DNA from: Candidatus Omnitrophota bacterium
Lineage (GTDB): Bacteria; Omnitrophota; Gorgyraeia; S143-82
Assembly: GCA_027034965.1 (NCBI GenBank)
Contig: JALVWL010000046.1
Span: 1 to 16,420, forward strand
Direction: 5' to 3'
Length of the DNA stretch: 16,420 bases
Numbering within the stretch: position 1 is the first letter of the stretch; each line of letters begins with the position of its first letter. Under the pieces are notes generated by a model. The model had not been told where the DNA came from, ran no database searches, and saw nothing but the letters and a program-made list of their open reading frames with translations. The position numbers were made by a program, and so were the translations under genes. Shown here piece by piece: positions 8,601 through 15,636 of this stretch.

Positions 8601-11600
8601 TATCGATCTTTGCATCCAGATTCTTATCCGGTCTTAATCTACTCGCAAGCCTTTCCACCTCTCTCACTACCTTCTTCATAAAGGACTTATGCTGTGCTTC
8701 TGCCAGTTTGCACTCCTTGTATTGTTGCTCGGATTTGTTCCGAATATATCTTGCGACCTCTGATGCTAAATCTATAAAACCGGCCCTATTTGCCTTTGCC
8801 TTCTCTTTTACAAATCCATCCAACTGGGCAAGGGTCCATCTATGTTTCTCATCGAGGACATCCATCTGGGCCTCAGACAATTTTTTTATCTCTCTATCGA
8901 TCTTTGCATCCAAACTCTTATCCGGCTTCAATCTACTCGCCAGCCTTTCCACTTCTCTTCCCACTTTTTTCATAAAGGACCTATGCTGTGCCTCTGCCTG
9001 TTTGTATTGTCTGTATTGCTCATTGGCCTTTCGAGACACATATCTCTTTACCTTTCTGTCTAGGCCTGCATTAGAGAACAATCTGGCCTGCTTTTTTAAG
9101 AAAGCATTCAATTTTTTCAGTGTCCATTTATGCTGTCTCTCTAGGAAGGCATACTGTTCCTCTGATTTTTGAGAGACATAACTGGCGACCTTTGCATCCA
9201 AACTCGCACTACGTTTAAATAAATCTGCCTTGCCTTTCACTTCATTATCTACTCTGGCCATTAATGCTTTCCTTATATCTTCATAATTGCGAGTTGAATC
9301 TGGAGTTTTTTTATCAATTTTCTTAGCGGAAATAGTGGTTCCTATTGGCTTATTCTCTGATATCTTAGTCTCAGGCAAATCCTGTTTACTAATTTCCGGC
9401 TTTGATCTCTGTTTCAAAACAGTCTTAGCGGGTTTTAACTGCTGTTTTTGAGCCTCTTTTTTGTCTATCTCCTCTTGCATAAGCAAAATCAAATCCAACA
9501 AGTCCCTTGCGGTCTGATTATCAGGATCGTATTCCAGTACCTTTTTACATAGGGCGATGGCCCTATCAAACTTCTGTTCATCAAGAAGGCGCTGGGCTTG
9601 CAACAAAAGCCCTTCTATATCTGCACCAAGCAAACCCTTTTGGTATTCATATTCCTTATCTACATGATTCATTGTGCGTACGGCACTAGAAATCCTCCTC
9701 TTCTTTTCGGCATCCTGCTCTATCTGATACAACAGTGACTTCTTTCTTCGTATCTCTGACTGCCACCTTTCCCTCGCCCTTTTGTAGAGGTCCATTAATT
9801 CGCGGCTTTTTGAATTAAGGCGCAAGCCTTCCCTTGCAAGCAACAGTGCGCTCTGATAGTCCCCCGCCCTTAAAGCGCGGATTCCCTGGGTAAGTTTCAA
9901 ATCTGCATAGTAGAGATTCTCTGCCTTTTCTATCTGCTTTAAGAACATCTTTGCCTCTTTGCTATTTTTATCAATGTTTCGCAGGATATCCTTAACCACA
10001 ATCTTTGCACTCACAAAATCACTATTTTGCAAATAGATCTGGGCTGTCTTTAAGGCCTGTTGAACCCGATAAAATCTCAGTCTTTCTTCCATCTCTTCCA
10101 GTACACTGCGTAGATTGGTATTATCCTGACTATCCTGGACAAAACGTTTTGCCGCATCTAGTTCCTTTCTGGCAGTGGAAAAGTCATATATCTTGAGGGC
10201 GCTTTTTGCCAACTCTATATGTTTATAAAAATTATATTTACGTCTTATTCTGGAAATCTTTTTCTTACAAAGAGAAAATTTGCCCTTTATATCCTGGGGG
10301 ACAAAATTCATCAGACCCAGATAGCCCTCTATCTTATCTAAATCTTCTAGCTCAACTGCATGGCATAATTTCTTAAATACTTCATGATAGTATTCCATCT
10401 GCTGTCTCTCTTGAAATGCCCGCACCTGTTCATCAAGTTTGCGCGTATTCTCAGCAATCTGACGTATCTCTTTTTCCATTTCCTCAAGGGTACGCTTATG
10501 GGCTGCGCTATACAACTTCTCTTTCTTTTCTTCTTCATTAAATCGCGCCATTGCCTTCTTATACAAGTCCTGAATACGCACATCATCTGGAAAATGGCGC
10601 TTCGCATTTTTGGCTATCTCTAATGCCCTTCTTACATTTTCCAGGCCACCCTTCTCCAAGAGAGTTGTTATCTGCTCTACATAAGGCTTAACAAGAAGGC
10701 CTTTAAGGGTCTCCCGTAACTTTAACAATGTTCCCCTTTTGTCTGGATAGGTCCGCATCAGTTTTTTTATCTTCTCGTCTGCCAGGATATATTCTCTATC
10801 CTCCAGCAATTTATTTATTTCATTAACCGCACTATCAAAATTAAAATCATATTTGGCCTGTTTTACCTTTGTTAAATATTCCTTAATATAACTGTTATCC
10901 GGATATAATCTAGATAATCTGGTCAACAATTCAATAGCCTTATCAAATTCTTTCTTATCTAGATAACTAGAGACCTCTTTTATTTTATTGGCAATATACT
11001 CTCTTTCTTTCTGCGCCTCTTCCTCCTCTATCTTCTGTAGGCTGGACTCCAACTCAGCAATGGCACCTCCAGCCTCTCTAGAAGGGATCCTAAGTTCTGG
11101 GTGTGATTCTTCTGCTTTCTCAGTAAAAACCTTGCTTGTGGGAGAGATTTTCTTTTCCTGGGAAAGCAATAAAGATTTATCTGATTCGATTAATTTCAAA
11201 AGCCTCTTTGCTGGAACAAAACCAGGATCAATCTCTAACACCTTTTTTGCCAACTCAAGGGCCCTATCCATCTCTCCGGCATAATAAGCATCTTGGGCAT
11301 CATAAAAAAGGTTTAATCTCTGAATCTTTTTCCTCTTCTCCTCTATTAATCTCTTCTCTTTCTCCTTTATACCTGCCCTTGCCTCGGCTAACAAAGTTTC
11401 AGCCTCTCTAGCATACCTACCACCTAAAGAATCCTTTTTTATAACCTCAAAAAATTTCTCAATAGCATCCTCGTACTGCCCTTTTTTATAGAATCGCTTA
11501 CCTTGTTTTAATAGCCGGGCCAGCTTTCTATCATTGGTCTTCTTTTTGGAGTGTTTCTTTTCTGGAGAGGGTAAATCTTCATCTCTAAATTTTTTTACAG

Positions 11601-12687
11601 CTCCAGCGGCTAGAGTTGCTTTTTCTCGATCATTCTGAGGAAGGGATTCTGTCAACTCGCGTGTAGTTGCTTCAACTATTGCAGTAGCCTGCCTCTGTTT
11701 GCCGGATTCTATGAGCCTCTCCTTTCCGATCATCTCTTCTATCTTCTTCAGTTCATCCTCTAAGGCCTGCCTTAACAAGAGTTCCCTGCGAAGTTTATCT
11801 CGCAAGGCCTTCTCTTCAGCAGTAAGCCTACTATATCTCTCATCGAGTTGCGAGAGATCCTCCAGAGAGACACTTTCCCCTGTCCTTTCAGATAGAGAGC
11901 CCATCAATCTGTTCTCCAATAATAAAATCTCCTCGTTTATCCTGGCTATCTGGGTCTGTAATTTTAATCTTTCCGCCGAGAAATCATTAACCAATGCCTC
12001 TTGTTCTTTTATCCTCTCTTCCAACTCCCGCACCTGTTTTTCCTTCTCCTCTAGATACTTTTTCATTAGGAAATCCTGTTGATCCTTTATCTCTTTTAAT
12101 TGAGACAAGTAACGACTTATACCCTCTTGCAAAGAGAGGACAGCCACCTTAAATCTGGTTTTTAACAATTCACTATCTTGGGTAACCTCTTCTATATCCG
12201 GTGCAGTCTTTTTCCTAGATATGGGGACAGCGGCTATATTCTGTACGCTCCCACCGCCATTTGCTAATAATGTCCTTGACTTCTCCAGATATCTCTTTGC
12301 ATACTGATGATTGGGCATATATTTCAAAACTTTACTAAAACACTGCACTGCCGTTGCATAATCCTGAGCCAAAAAGGCCTGTTTGCCTTGCATATAAAGA
12401 GATTCTATATCTATAGAAGCATCTTCCTGCAGACCAGATATAGATAGTTTCCTGTCTATATCTTCTAGATATCTCTTTACTGTTTCGTTGGAAGGATCCT
12501 TTTTGAGGGCTAACTCGAATAGAGACCTAGCCTTGATCAGTTGTCCACGGTTATAATAATCCTCTGCCTTCGAAATATAATCCGAATCAGCATTATTAAA
12601 CTCATAAGAGAAGAGCAGATCAGGAGATATAGAAAGGAACAATAATAGGCCTAGGCCCAGAAAGAGCTGTTTATAACCTATCTTCAC
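5695..12687 (-). CDS. Giant TPR/coiled-coil secretin (outer-membrane pore, PilQ/GspD type)
   Basis: The 2330-residue product far exceeds usual secretins (about 400-800 residues). A signal peptide covers residues ~1-28. About a dozen TPR-like units follow (for example near residues 38-80, 93-140, 390-435, 1070-1115, 1435-1480, 1635-1680 and 1780-1830), mixed with long charged coiled coils. Residues ~1160-1440 are tandem repeats with a 98-residue period. Residues ~1885-1960 form a secretin N0/STN-like domain (FEDVPLVDVLKFFADQTG). Residues ~1967-2060 form an N1-like domain with a Ser/Gly-rich insert, and ~2075-2320 the secretin core, with TLSSPRVTTLNNQPA, TVVLGGLIRE and the signature VPLLGDLPVLGTLF. 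A DLNGDGDYDD loop (from residue 2179) interrupts the core. The GTG start overlaps the upstream TGA by 4 nt and has GGGGGG 5 nt before it. It presumably forms the outer-membrane channel of the machine encoded just upstream. Confidence 0.93.
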   Translation of the reverse strand: MKIGYKQLFLGLGLLLFLSISPDLLFSYEFNNADSDYISKAEDYYNRGQLIKARSLFELALKKDPSNETVKRYLEDIDRKLSISGLQEDASIDIESLYMQGKQAFLAQDYATAVQCFSKVLKYMPNHQYAKRYLEKSRTLLANGGGSVQNIAAVPISRKKTAPDIEEVTQDSELLKTRFKVAVLSLQEGISRYLSQLKEIKDQQDFLMKKYLEEKEKQVRELEERIKEQEALVNDFSAERLKLQTQIARINEEILLLENRLMGSLSERTGESVSLEDLSQLDERYSRLTAEEKALRDKLRRELLLRQALEDELKKIEEMIGKERLIESGKQRQATAIVEATTRELTESLPQNDREKATLAAGAVKKFRDEDLPSPEKKHSKKKTNDRKLARLLKQGKRFYKKGQYEDAIEKFFEVIKKDSLGGRYAREAETLLAEARAGIKEKEKRLIEEKRKKIQRLNLFYDAQDAYYAGEMDRALELAKKVLEIDPGFVPAKRLLKLIESDKSLLLSQEKKISPTSKVFTEKAEESHPELRIPSREAGGAIAELESSLQKIEEEEAQKEREYIANKIKEVSSYLDKKEFDKAIELLTRLSRLYPDNSYIKEYLTKVKQAKYDFNFDSAVNEINKLLEDREYILADEKIKKLMRTYPDKRGTLLKLRETLKGLLVKPYVEQITTLLEKGGLENVRRALEIAKNAKRHFPDDVRIQDLYKKAMARFNEEEKKEKLYSAAHKRTLEEMEKEIRQIAENTRKLDEQVRAFQERQQMEYYHEVFKKLCHAVELEDLDKIEGYLGLMNFVPQDIKGKFSLCKKKISRIRRKYNFYKHIELAKSALKIYDFSTARKELDAAKRFVQDSQDNTNLRSVLEEMEERLRFYRVQQALKTAQIYLQNSDFVSAKIVVKDILRNIDKNSKEAKMFLKQIEKAENLYYADLKLTQGIRALRAGDYQSALLLAREGLRLNSKSRELMDLYKRARERWQSEIRRKKSLLYQIEQDAEKKRRISSAVRTMNHVDKEYEYQKGLLGADIEGLLLQAQRLLDEQKFDRAIALCKKVLEYDPDNQTARDLLDLILLMQEEIDKKEAQKQQLKPAKTVLKQRSKPEISKQDLPETKISENKPIGTTISAKKIDKKTPDSTRNYEDIRKALMARVDNEVKGKADLFKRSASLDAKVASYVSQKSEEQYAFLERQHKWTLKKLNAFLKKQARLFSNAGLDRKVKRYVSRKANEQYRQYKQAEAQHRSFMKKVGREVERLASRLKPDKSLDAKIDREIKKLSEAQMDVLDEKHRWTLAQLDGFVKEKAKANRAGFIDLASEVARYIRNKSEQQYKECKLAEAQHKSFMKKVVREVERLASRLRPDKNLDAKIDREIKKLSEAQMDVLDEKHRWTLAQLDRFIKTKASQKRDIIKDISSKVRAYVEEKGREEYEAYLADLFDTAKNYLDKGRYSTAMKAVKRILQLEPDSAEAQLLKRRIVKARKDYFDRLEAERKKKEEEYRLAREHMMNEMQKEMLAKARLLSYGIDSLDEKVKKEIWTLSSIQKEREIDLKLNELDSILKVAEKNWNRIALVKDKLKMLSQDIDFMNPRQKRKVESFKDRLASIERVVAKEREKKRKLIEKRLESLRIARIDALNDGSNKKTLIREMIEKAKENLYEGNYGEVLNITEDILEIDPENSKAEKLAERARMLLKREQQVQQDQIKIEKKLYPTIREVYEKAKSAYNSGNYLKSRELFSQVISREKDAQISYYSPYAREYLDLIKEREKDIKALNREKETQELKDKIVDKLYQDAKKLEKDGKLESAAAVYENILFLFPNDSVAKEKLFAVKEKIFARDKEELQKKLDEQDKKMYKDVMKDGVVPTSLKTKKIKKEERERRRILNLPPIKKKLQQKISANFEDVPLVDVLKFFADQTGVNIIPSASVLSKEYNVSIDVKDMALESALKYLLKSYNLTYQIDEDAVWITTPDQLEKEPVETKVYHLSKGIGLYTKFSNSTSGSVELGSGASVSEVKTLKDILEEAVDWPSGSKLVLDERTGTLIVTNTPANIKKIDEILWNLDVAPVQVLIEAKFLEVDITDLSELGVEWKIANEDWATDVKGGQFSQGFAQNSGVNFSDFSNATSGLNLTYKGVLTKPQFEAVLHALEQSQNTRTLSSPRVTTLNNQPATIKVVDEWIYPTRYEFQIVQFDLNGDGDYDDAGETRYENVPTDFIKRDIGIILNVTPSVGDDMKTISLSLIPEVSDAVADYFEYTGGVKLPKFTSRNLNTNVVVDNQDTVVLGGLIRESRTKVLTKVPLLGDLPVLGTLFKKQTDSINRRNLLIFVTATVMDSQGDALVAEDE
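8524..8618 (-). repeat. Intragenic direct repeat, copy B
   Basis: This 95-nt segment inside the giant secretin gene is identical to 8818-8912 and lies exactly 294 nt (98 codons) away. It encodes residues ~1357-1388, within LDAKIDREIKKLSEAQ and DEKHRWTLAQLD. High similarity continues on both sides with scattered substitutions, so the full repeat unit is about 98 residues and the identical part is its best preserved core. Confidence 0.9.
8818..8912 (-). repeat. Intragenic direct repeat, copy A
   Basis: This is the upstream (in reading direction) partner of 8524-8618, encoding residues ~1259-1290 of the giant secretin. The 95 nt are identical to the other copy, including synonymous sites, which points to recent duplication or gene conversion. 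More diverged relatives of the same unit lie before residue 1259 and after residue 1388. Confidence 0.9.
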
Positions 12688-13172
12688 TTAAACCCCCCAA
12701 CTTTCAATGTAATTAGAGACAATCCCCCTTCTTTAGATAATACAACCGTATCCTCTGTTATGTCAAGGACCTTATAACCTTCCACAAAATCGCCCAACTT
12801 CAAAAACCTGGTCTTTTTGCTTTCAACTATATATATAATCGCAACCTTATCTCCTGACCAATCCATCATTCCCTTATATACAAATAAACCCTGTGCCTCC
12901 TGGGCCGTTTTTTTGGTTTCAACATCTACTTTCTCCATATCAACCTCTACTTCTTTTATAGGGATGAAAAATGGATTCCTGTGGGGGAGCTGATAAACTT
13001 TATCAGTCGCAACCAACAGAGAGATGTTTAAGGGCATATAACTACAGTTAAAATCCACGCTAGGTAATGTATGTTTTGACATGGCTATTAAGCCAAAAAC
13101 CACCCCTACAAAAACCAAAAGATTTGCCGTTGATATCCACTTATATTTGTTTATTCTTTTTAGAGACTGCAT
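12684..13172 (-). CDS. PilP/GspC-like periplasmic linker protein
   Basis: The 162-residue protein has one N-terminal transmembrane helix (~13-32), an extended linker, and a small C-terminal beta domain (~95-160) with YKGMMDWSGDKVAIIY, KTRFLKLGDFVEGYKVLDI and EDTVVLSKEGG. This is the pattern of PilP or the GspC homology region: a beta strand, a GD turn, then a 'gykV..I..d.V.L..' motif. In such systems it connects the inner-membrane platform to the N0 domain of the secretin. Its start at 13172 overlaps the end of the PilO-like gene by 32 nt, and its TGA overlaps the GTG of the secretin gene. The tight coupling and gene order support the assignment more than similarity alone. Confidence 0.75.
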   Translation of the reverse strand: MQSLKRINKYKWISTANLLVFVGVVFGLIAMSKHTLPSVDFNCSYMPLNISLLVATDKVYQLPHRNPFFIPIKEVEVDMEKVDVETKKTAQEAQGLFVYKGMMDWSGDKVAIIYIVESKKTRFLKLGDFVEGYKVLDITEDTVVLSKEGGLSLITLKVGGFK

Positions 13173-13863
13173 CTTTCCCAGCCTTTAGTTCATCTTCCAA
13201 ATGAGCAATCATATTCGGATCTATCTTTATTGAGAGGTCTATAAAAGGCCTATCATCTGAAATAGCTTCTAATCCCGCAATCAGTATGATTGGCCTGCGT
13301 TGCAAGGCCTTAATAACTGCTACAAGGCCTTTAAAACTAGTCGTTATCTCCATCACCATGAGATGGCGACCATCACTAAAATCAAAGGAAACCTTACTCA
13401 ATGACGTATTTTTACCATCAACCACTTCTAGTACCCGTTTGATAGCCTCTAAATCATAAAGCATATATACAACATCTGCCTCATCAGGCATCGCCACTGG
13501 GAAACCCAAATTCTCTGGAATTCCTTTGTCTTTATGTTCGTCAACAACGGATCTTACATTGCGCATAAAAAATAATCCTGGAGAATCCTCATCTTTCATC
13601 TTCTCATTTAACTCAGATAACAATAAAAGCTGATCTCCAATACGAATGTATTCTTGTTTTAGATTTAAGAGATTTGTCTTCAGTTCCTGCATTACATCTT
13701 CCGGCGAACAACCCCAATATTTAGATTTCATACTCTCAAACTGCGATAAGGCCATATTCAAACGCATATGCATATTGTAAGAGAAGGCCGACAAAAACAA
13801 AGAAAAGAGAACGAGCACCAAAAAACCAGCCTCTAATGTCCAAAACAAGCTCTTTCTCTTCAT
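13141..13863 (-). CDS. PilO/GspM-like inner-membrane assembly protein
   Basis: This 240-residue protein has a short basic N terminus (MKRKSLFW), one transmembrane helix (~9-30), a predicted periplasmic coiled coil (~35-90, with QELKTNLLNLKQEYIRI), and a C-terminal domain (~120-230). That domain has alternating strands and helices (VSFDFSDGRHLMVMEITTSF, ALQRRPIILIAGLEAI) as in the ferredoxin-like domains of PilO/GspM. Primary-sequence similarity in this family is low, so the call rests on architecture and on position between a PilM-PilN-like and a PilP-like gene. The ATG follows the upstream TAA by a single base, and GGAGAGA lies just ahead. It probably dimerises with the PilN-like part of the preceding gene product. 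Confidence 0.72.
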   Translation of the reverse strand: MKRKSLFWTLEAGFLVLVLFSLFLSAFSYNMHMRLNMALSQFESMKSKYWGCSPEDVMQELKTNLLNLKQEYIRIGDQLLLLSELNEKMKDEDSPGLFFMRNVRSVVDEHKDKGIPENLGFPVAMPDEADVVYMLYDLEAIKRVLEVVDGKNTSLSKVSFDFSDGRHLMVMEITTSFKGLVAVIKALQRRPIILIAGLEAISDDRPFIDLSIKIDPNMIAHLEDELKAGKDAVSKKNKQI

Positions 13864-13864
13864 A

Positions 13865-15310
13865 TTATCTCTCCAGGACCAATAGCATAGTTACCTTATT
13901 ATCAGAATCATACCTAGAATTTACCGCAGAAACCTTGGAAAACTTTCCACTTTTTCTCAGATTTATCAACAAATCATTAAGACTATCATAATTATCCGAA
14001 ACTATCTGAAGAGAAAAAACTAGTTGTTCGGTATTATTCTGACTACTCTCTATTAACTTTGCCGAAATAGAAGAAACCACCACAGAGTCTAAGGATTCCA
14101 TACAACTGGACAATACAGAAAAAAACTCTGGATAAAAGTACTGACGTGAAACTGCCTTGTTAAACAAAGCCAATTTATCAACCAATTCATCCCTTTTCTT
14201 CTTCAATTTATCTACCCTGTTCTTTATATCTCTGTAGCCTGCAATCTGACTATCCACATAGCCAATCAAACTCTTTACAGGCATTAAATCCTTTAAGGTC
14301 AGATAACCCACCCCAGAAATAAGAGATAATATCAAAAACAATTGAAGGATGTTATAAAAACCAGGAATACTATATTCCAGTTTTACGTCGATAGGTATAA
14401 TTCCATTCAAAACATCAAATTTATTCTTTGAGAACATCACCGCCAAACCAAATGCCAATGCAAATTTCTCAATATTTTTACCTTCCATTGAGTTCTGTTG
14501 CAAGGCCTGGTTGACTGGAAAAGGGACAGGTACTACGCCTAATTCCTTTTCAAAGAGAGCTTCCCATTCTTCTTCCCTCTTGATATCGTCATTTACAAGC
14601 AGATAAATAGTATCTATCTCCTGACTTAGCACAACCTCTCCAATTCTCTTGGAAAACCTTGCGAAATAGGCTTCAAGCAACTCCTTGATATCCCATATTA
14701 GGCTAACGTTCCCATACCCTCTGGGTAGGGTTCTTATCCAATCTCTTGAAGGATTCTCCCCGATTATAACAACATCCGTAAAGCCCTGCGAACAAAGCAA
14801 GGCTATGGAAACCTTTTCTCTCTGCCGAATAGATAGTGAGAACTCAAGGAGCTTCAAAAGATTGTAAAAGGCAATACTATAAGGGGTTATTCCTGAAGGG
14901 GAAGATAAGGCCCCGTTCATTTTGCCTAGCCATCTGTCTATAACCTCTGCCCTCCCTGCAAAGATCAAGGCTTCACGTTCAATATCTGCCTCTGCAGGGC
15001 CATCTAATAAATCATAACTCCAATAAACCGAATGCTTGGGGAAGGGGATATTCTTATCATATTCAAAATCTACCGCAAAGTCACAATCAACACCTTGTGG
15101 ACAAAGCAGACGCAGCTGCTTCATAAAAAACATATTGCTAGGTAAGGCTAAATAGACAGGATACTGGGGTTTCCATAAATAGGCATCCTCTAATGGAAGA
15201 GAAAAAGATTTGGTTATCTCTAAACTTCCATCTCTATCAAGCCTACATTCTAATATACCCAGTTCTGCACAGCAGACCTGTACGGCATAAAAACGGAATG
15301 TATAGGCCAC
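13865..15310 (-). CDS. PilM-PilN fusion (GspL-like) platform protein
   Basis: The 481-residue protein combines a cytoplasmic actin-like domain (~1-300), one transmembrane helix (~318-338, within YNILQLFLILSLISGVGYL), and a periplasmic part. The periplasmic part consists of a coiled coil (~345-395, KNRVDKLKKKRDELVDKLAL) and a ferredoxin-like domain (~400-480). In most type IV pilus operons PilM and PilN are separate; the joined form resembles GspL of type II secretion. The phosphate-1 loop expected near the N terminus of PilM (LDIGSSSVK-like) is not recognisable: the start reads FYAVQVCCAELGILEC. Nucleotide binding may therefore be lost, as in GspL. The start is GTG at 15310, in a perfect hairpin, with GGGGGG 10 nt upstream. 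The gene begins 47 nt after the rnpB 3' end, so it could be transcribed through from rnhA-rnpB. Confidence 0.75.
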   Translation of the reverse strand: MAYTFRFYAVQVCCAELGILECRLDRDGSLEITKSFSLPLEDAYLWKPQYPVYLALPSNMFFMKQLRLLCPQGVDCDFAVDFEYDKNIPFPKHSVYWSYDLLDGPAEADIEREALIFAGRAEVIDRWLGKMNGALSSPSGITPYSIAFYNLLKLLEFSLSIRQREKVSIALLCSQGFTDVVIIGENPSRDWIRTLPRGYGNVSLIWDIKELLEAYFARFSKRIGEVVLSQEIDTIYLLVNDDIKREEEWEALFEKELGVVPVPFPVNQALQQNSMEGKNIEKFALAFGLAVMFSKNKFDVLNGIIPIDVKLEYSIPGFYNILQLFLILSLISGVGYLTLKDLMPVKSLIGYVDSQIAGYRDIKNRVDKLKKKRDELVDKLALFNKAVSRQYFYPEFFSVLSSCMESLDSVVVSSISAKLIESSQNNTEQLVFSLQIVSDNYDSLNDLLINLRKSGKFSKVSAVNSRYDSDNKVTMLLVLER

Positions 15311-15317
15311 CTATACA
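15299..15317 (-). promoter_or_regulatory. Hairpin enclosing the GTG start of the PilM-PilN gene
   Basis: On the minus strand TGTATAGG and CCTATACA form a perfect 8-bp stem around a 3-nt loop (TGG). The start codon GTG begins with the last base of the first arm and continues into the loop, so the folded mRNA would hide the start codon. The same symmetry would also suit a DNA-binding operator. Function is inferred from position only. Confidence 0.5.
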
Positions 15318-15356
15318 CTACCCCCCGGTTGGTTATATTTTAGCACAAAAACATAT

Positions 15357-15636
15357 CGCTTGGTAGGACAATAAGCCGAGTTCTGTCTAGGCAGTCATCC
15401 ATCTAAAGGCAGGATTACTCCTGCCCTTTAGCAGCCAACCCGAGGGATTATAGCCCGGGCCAGGCTCCCTCCTACTTGGCATTGCTGCGGGTAGAGATTA
15501 CCGCTTTCAGCGGCTCTGATCCGGCCTGTCCTCATGAGAAGACAGACGATGGGCGTTACCCACTACCCTGCCCTCTGCAGCTCGGACTTTCCTCCTGCCA
15601 ATCTATGGGCAGGCAACTGCCTTATCCTACCAAGCG
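15357..15636 (-). ncRNA. rnpB: RNase P RNA (type A, reduced)
   Basis: This is the catalytic RNA of RNase P, which trims tRNA 5' leaders. Conserved core parts are plain on the minus strand: AGGAAAGTCCGAGC (P4 5' strand, CR-I), GCAGCAATGCCAAGTAGG (CR-IV), GGGTTGGCTGC with the L15 GGU that binds tRNA CCA, and ACAGAACTCGGCTTAT (P4 3' strand, CR-V). P1 is a perfect 12-bp helix formed by 15625-15636 and 15357-15368. P2, P3, P8 (TGGGTAACGCCCA), P14 and P18 with a GTAA loop can be drawn. Between P8 and P14 only one 10-bp hairpin (15524-15547) remains, and the ACAGAAA-like CR-II and GGTAAGAG-like CR-III with P10-P12 are not seen. At 280 nt it is much shorter than the usual 350-400 nt. Its 5' end overlaps the end of the RNase HI gene. 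Confidence 0.93.

Noticed and set aside
8524..8912. CRISPR array or insertion element suggested by the direct repeat
   Set aside because: There are only two long near-identical units in frame within a coding region, and the protein repeat accounts for them.
8483..9172. 229-codon plus-strand open frame with internal repeats
   Set aside because: It is the reverse complement of the repeated coiled-coil part of the giant secretin; the repeats explain the open frame.
10347..10607. 86-codon minus-strand open frame within the giant secretin gene
   Set aside because: It lies in another frame inside a continuous coding sequence and is rich in basic residues, as expected from an out-of-frame reading of coiled-coil codons.
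15318..15356. Separate promoter between rnpB and the PilM-PilN gene
   Set aside because: A TATAAC-like hexamer exists on the minus strand, but no -35 hexamer lies at a suitable distance; read-through from rnhA-rnpB is as likely.
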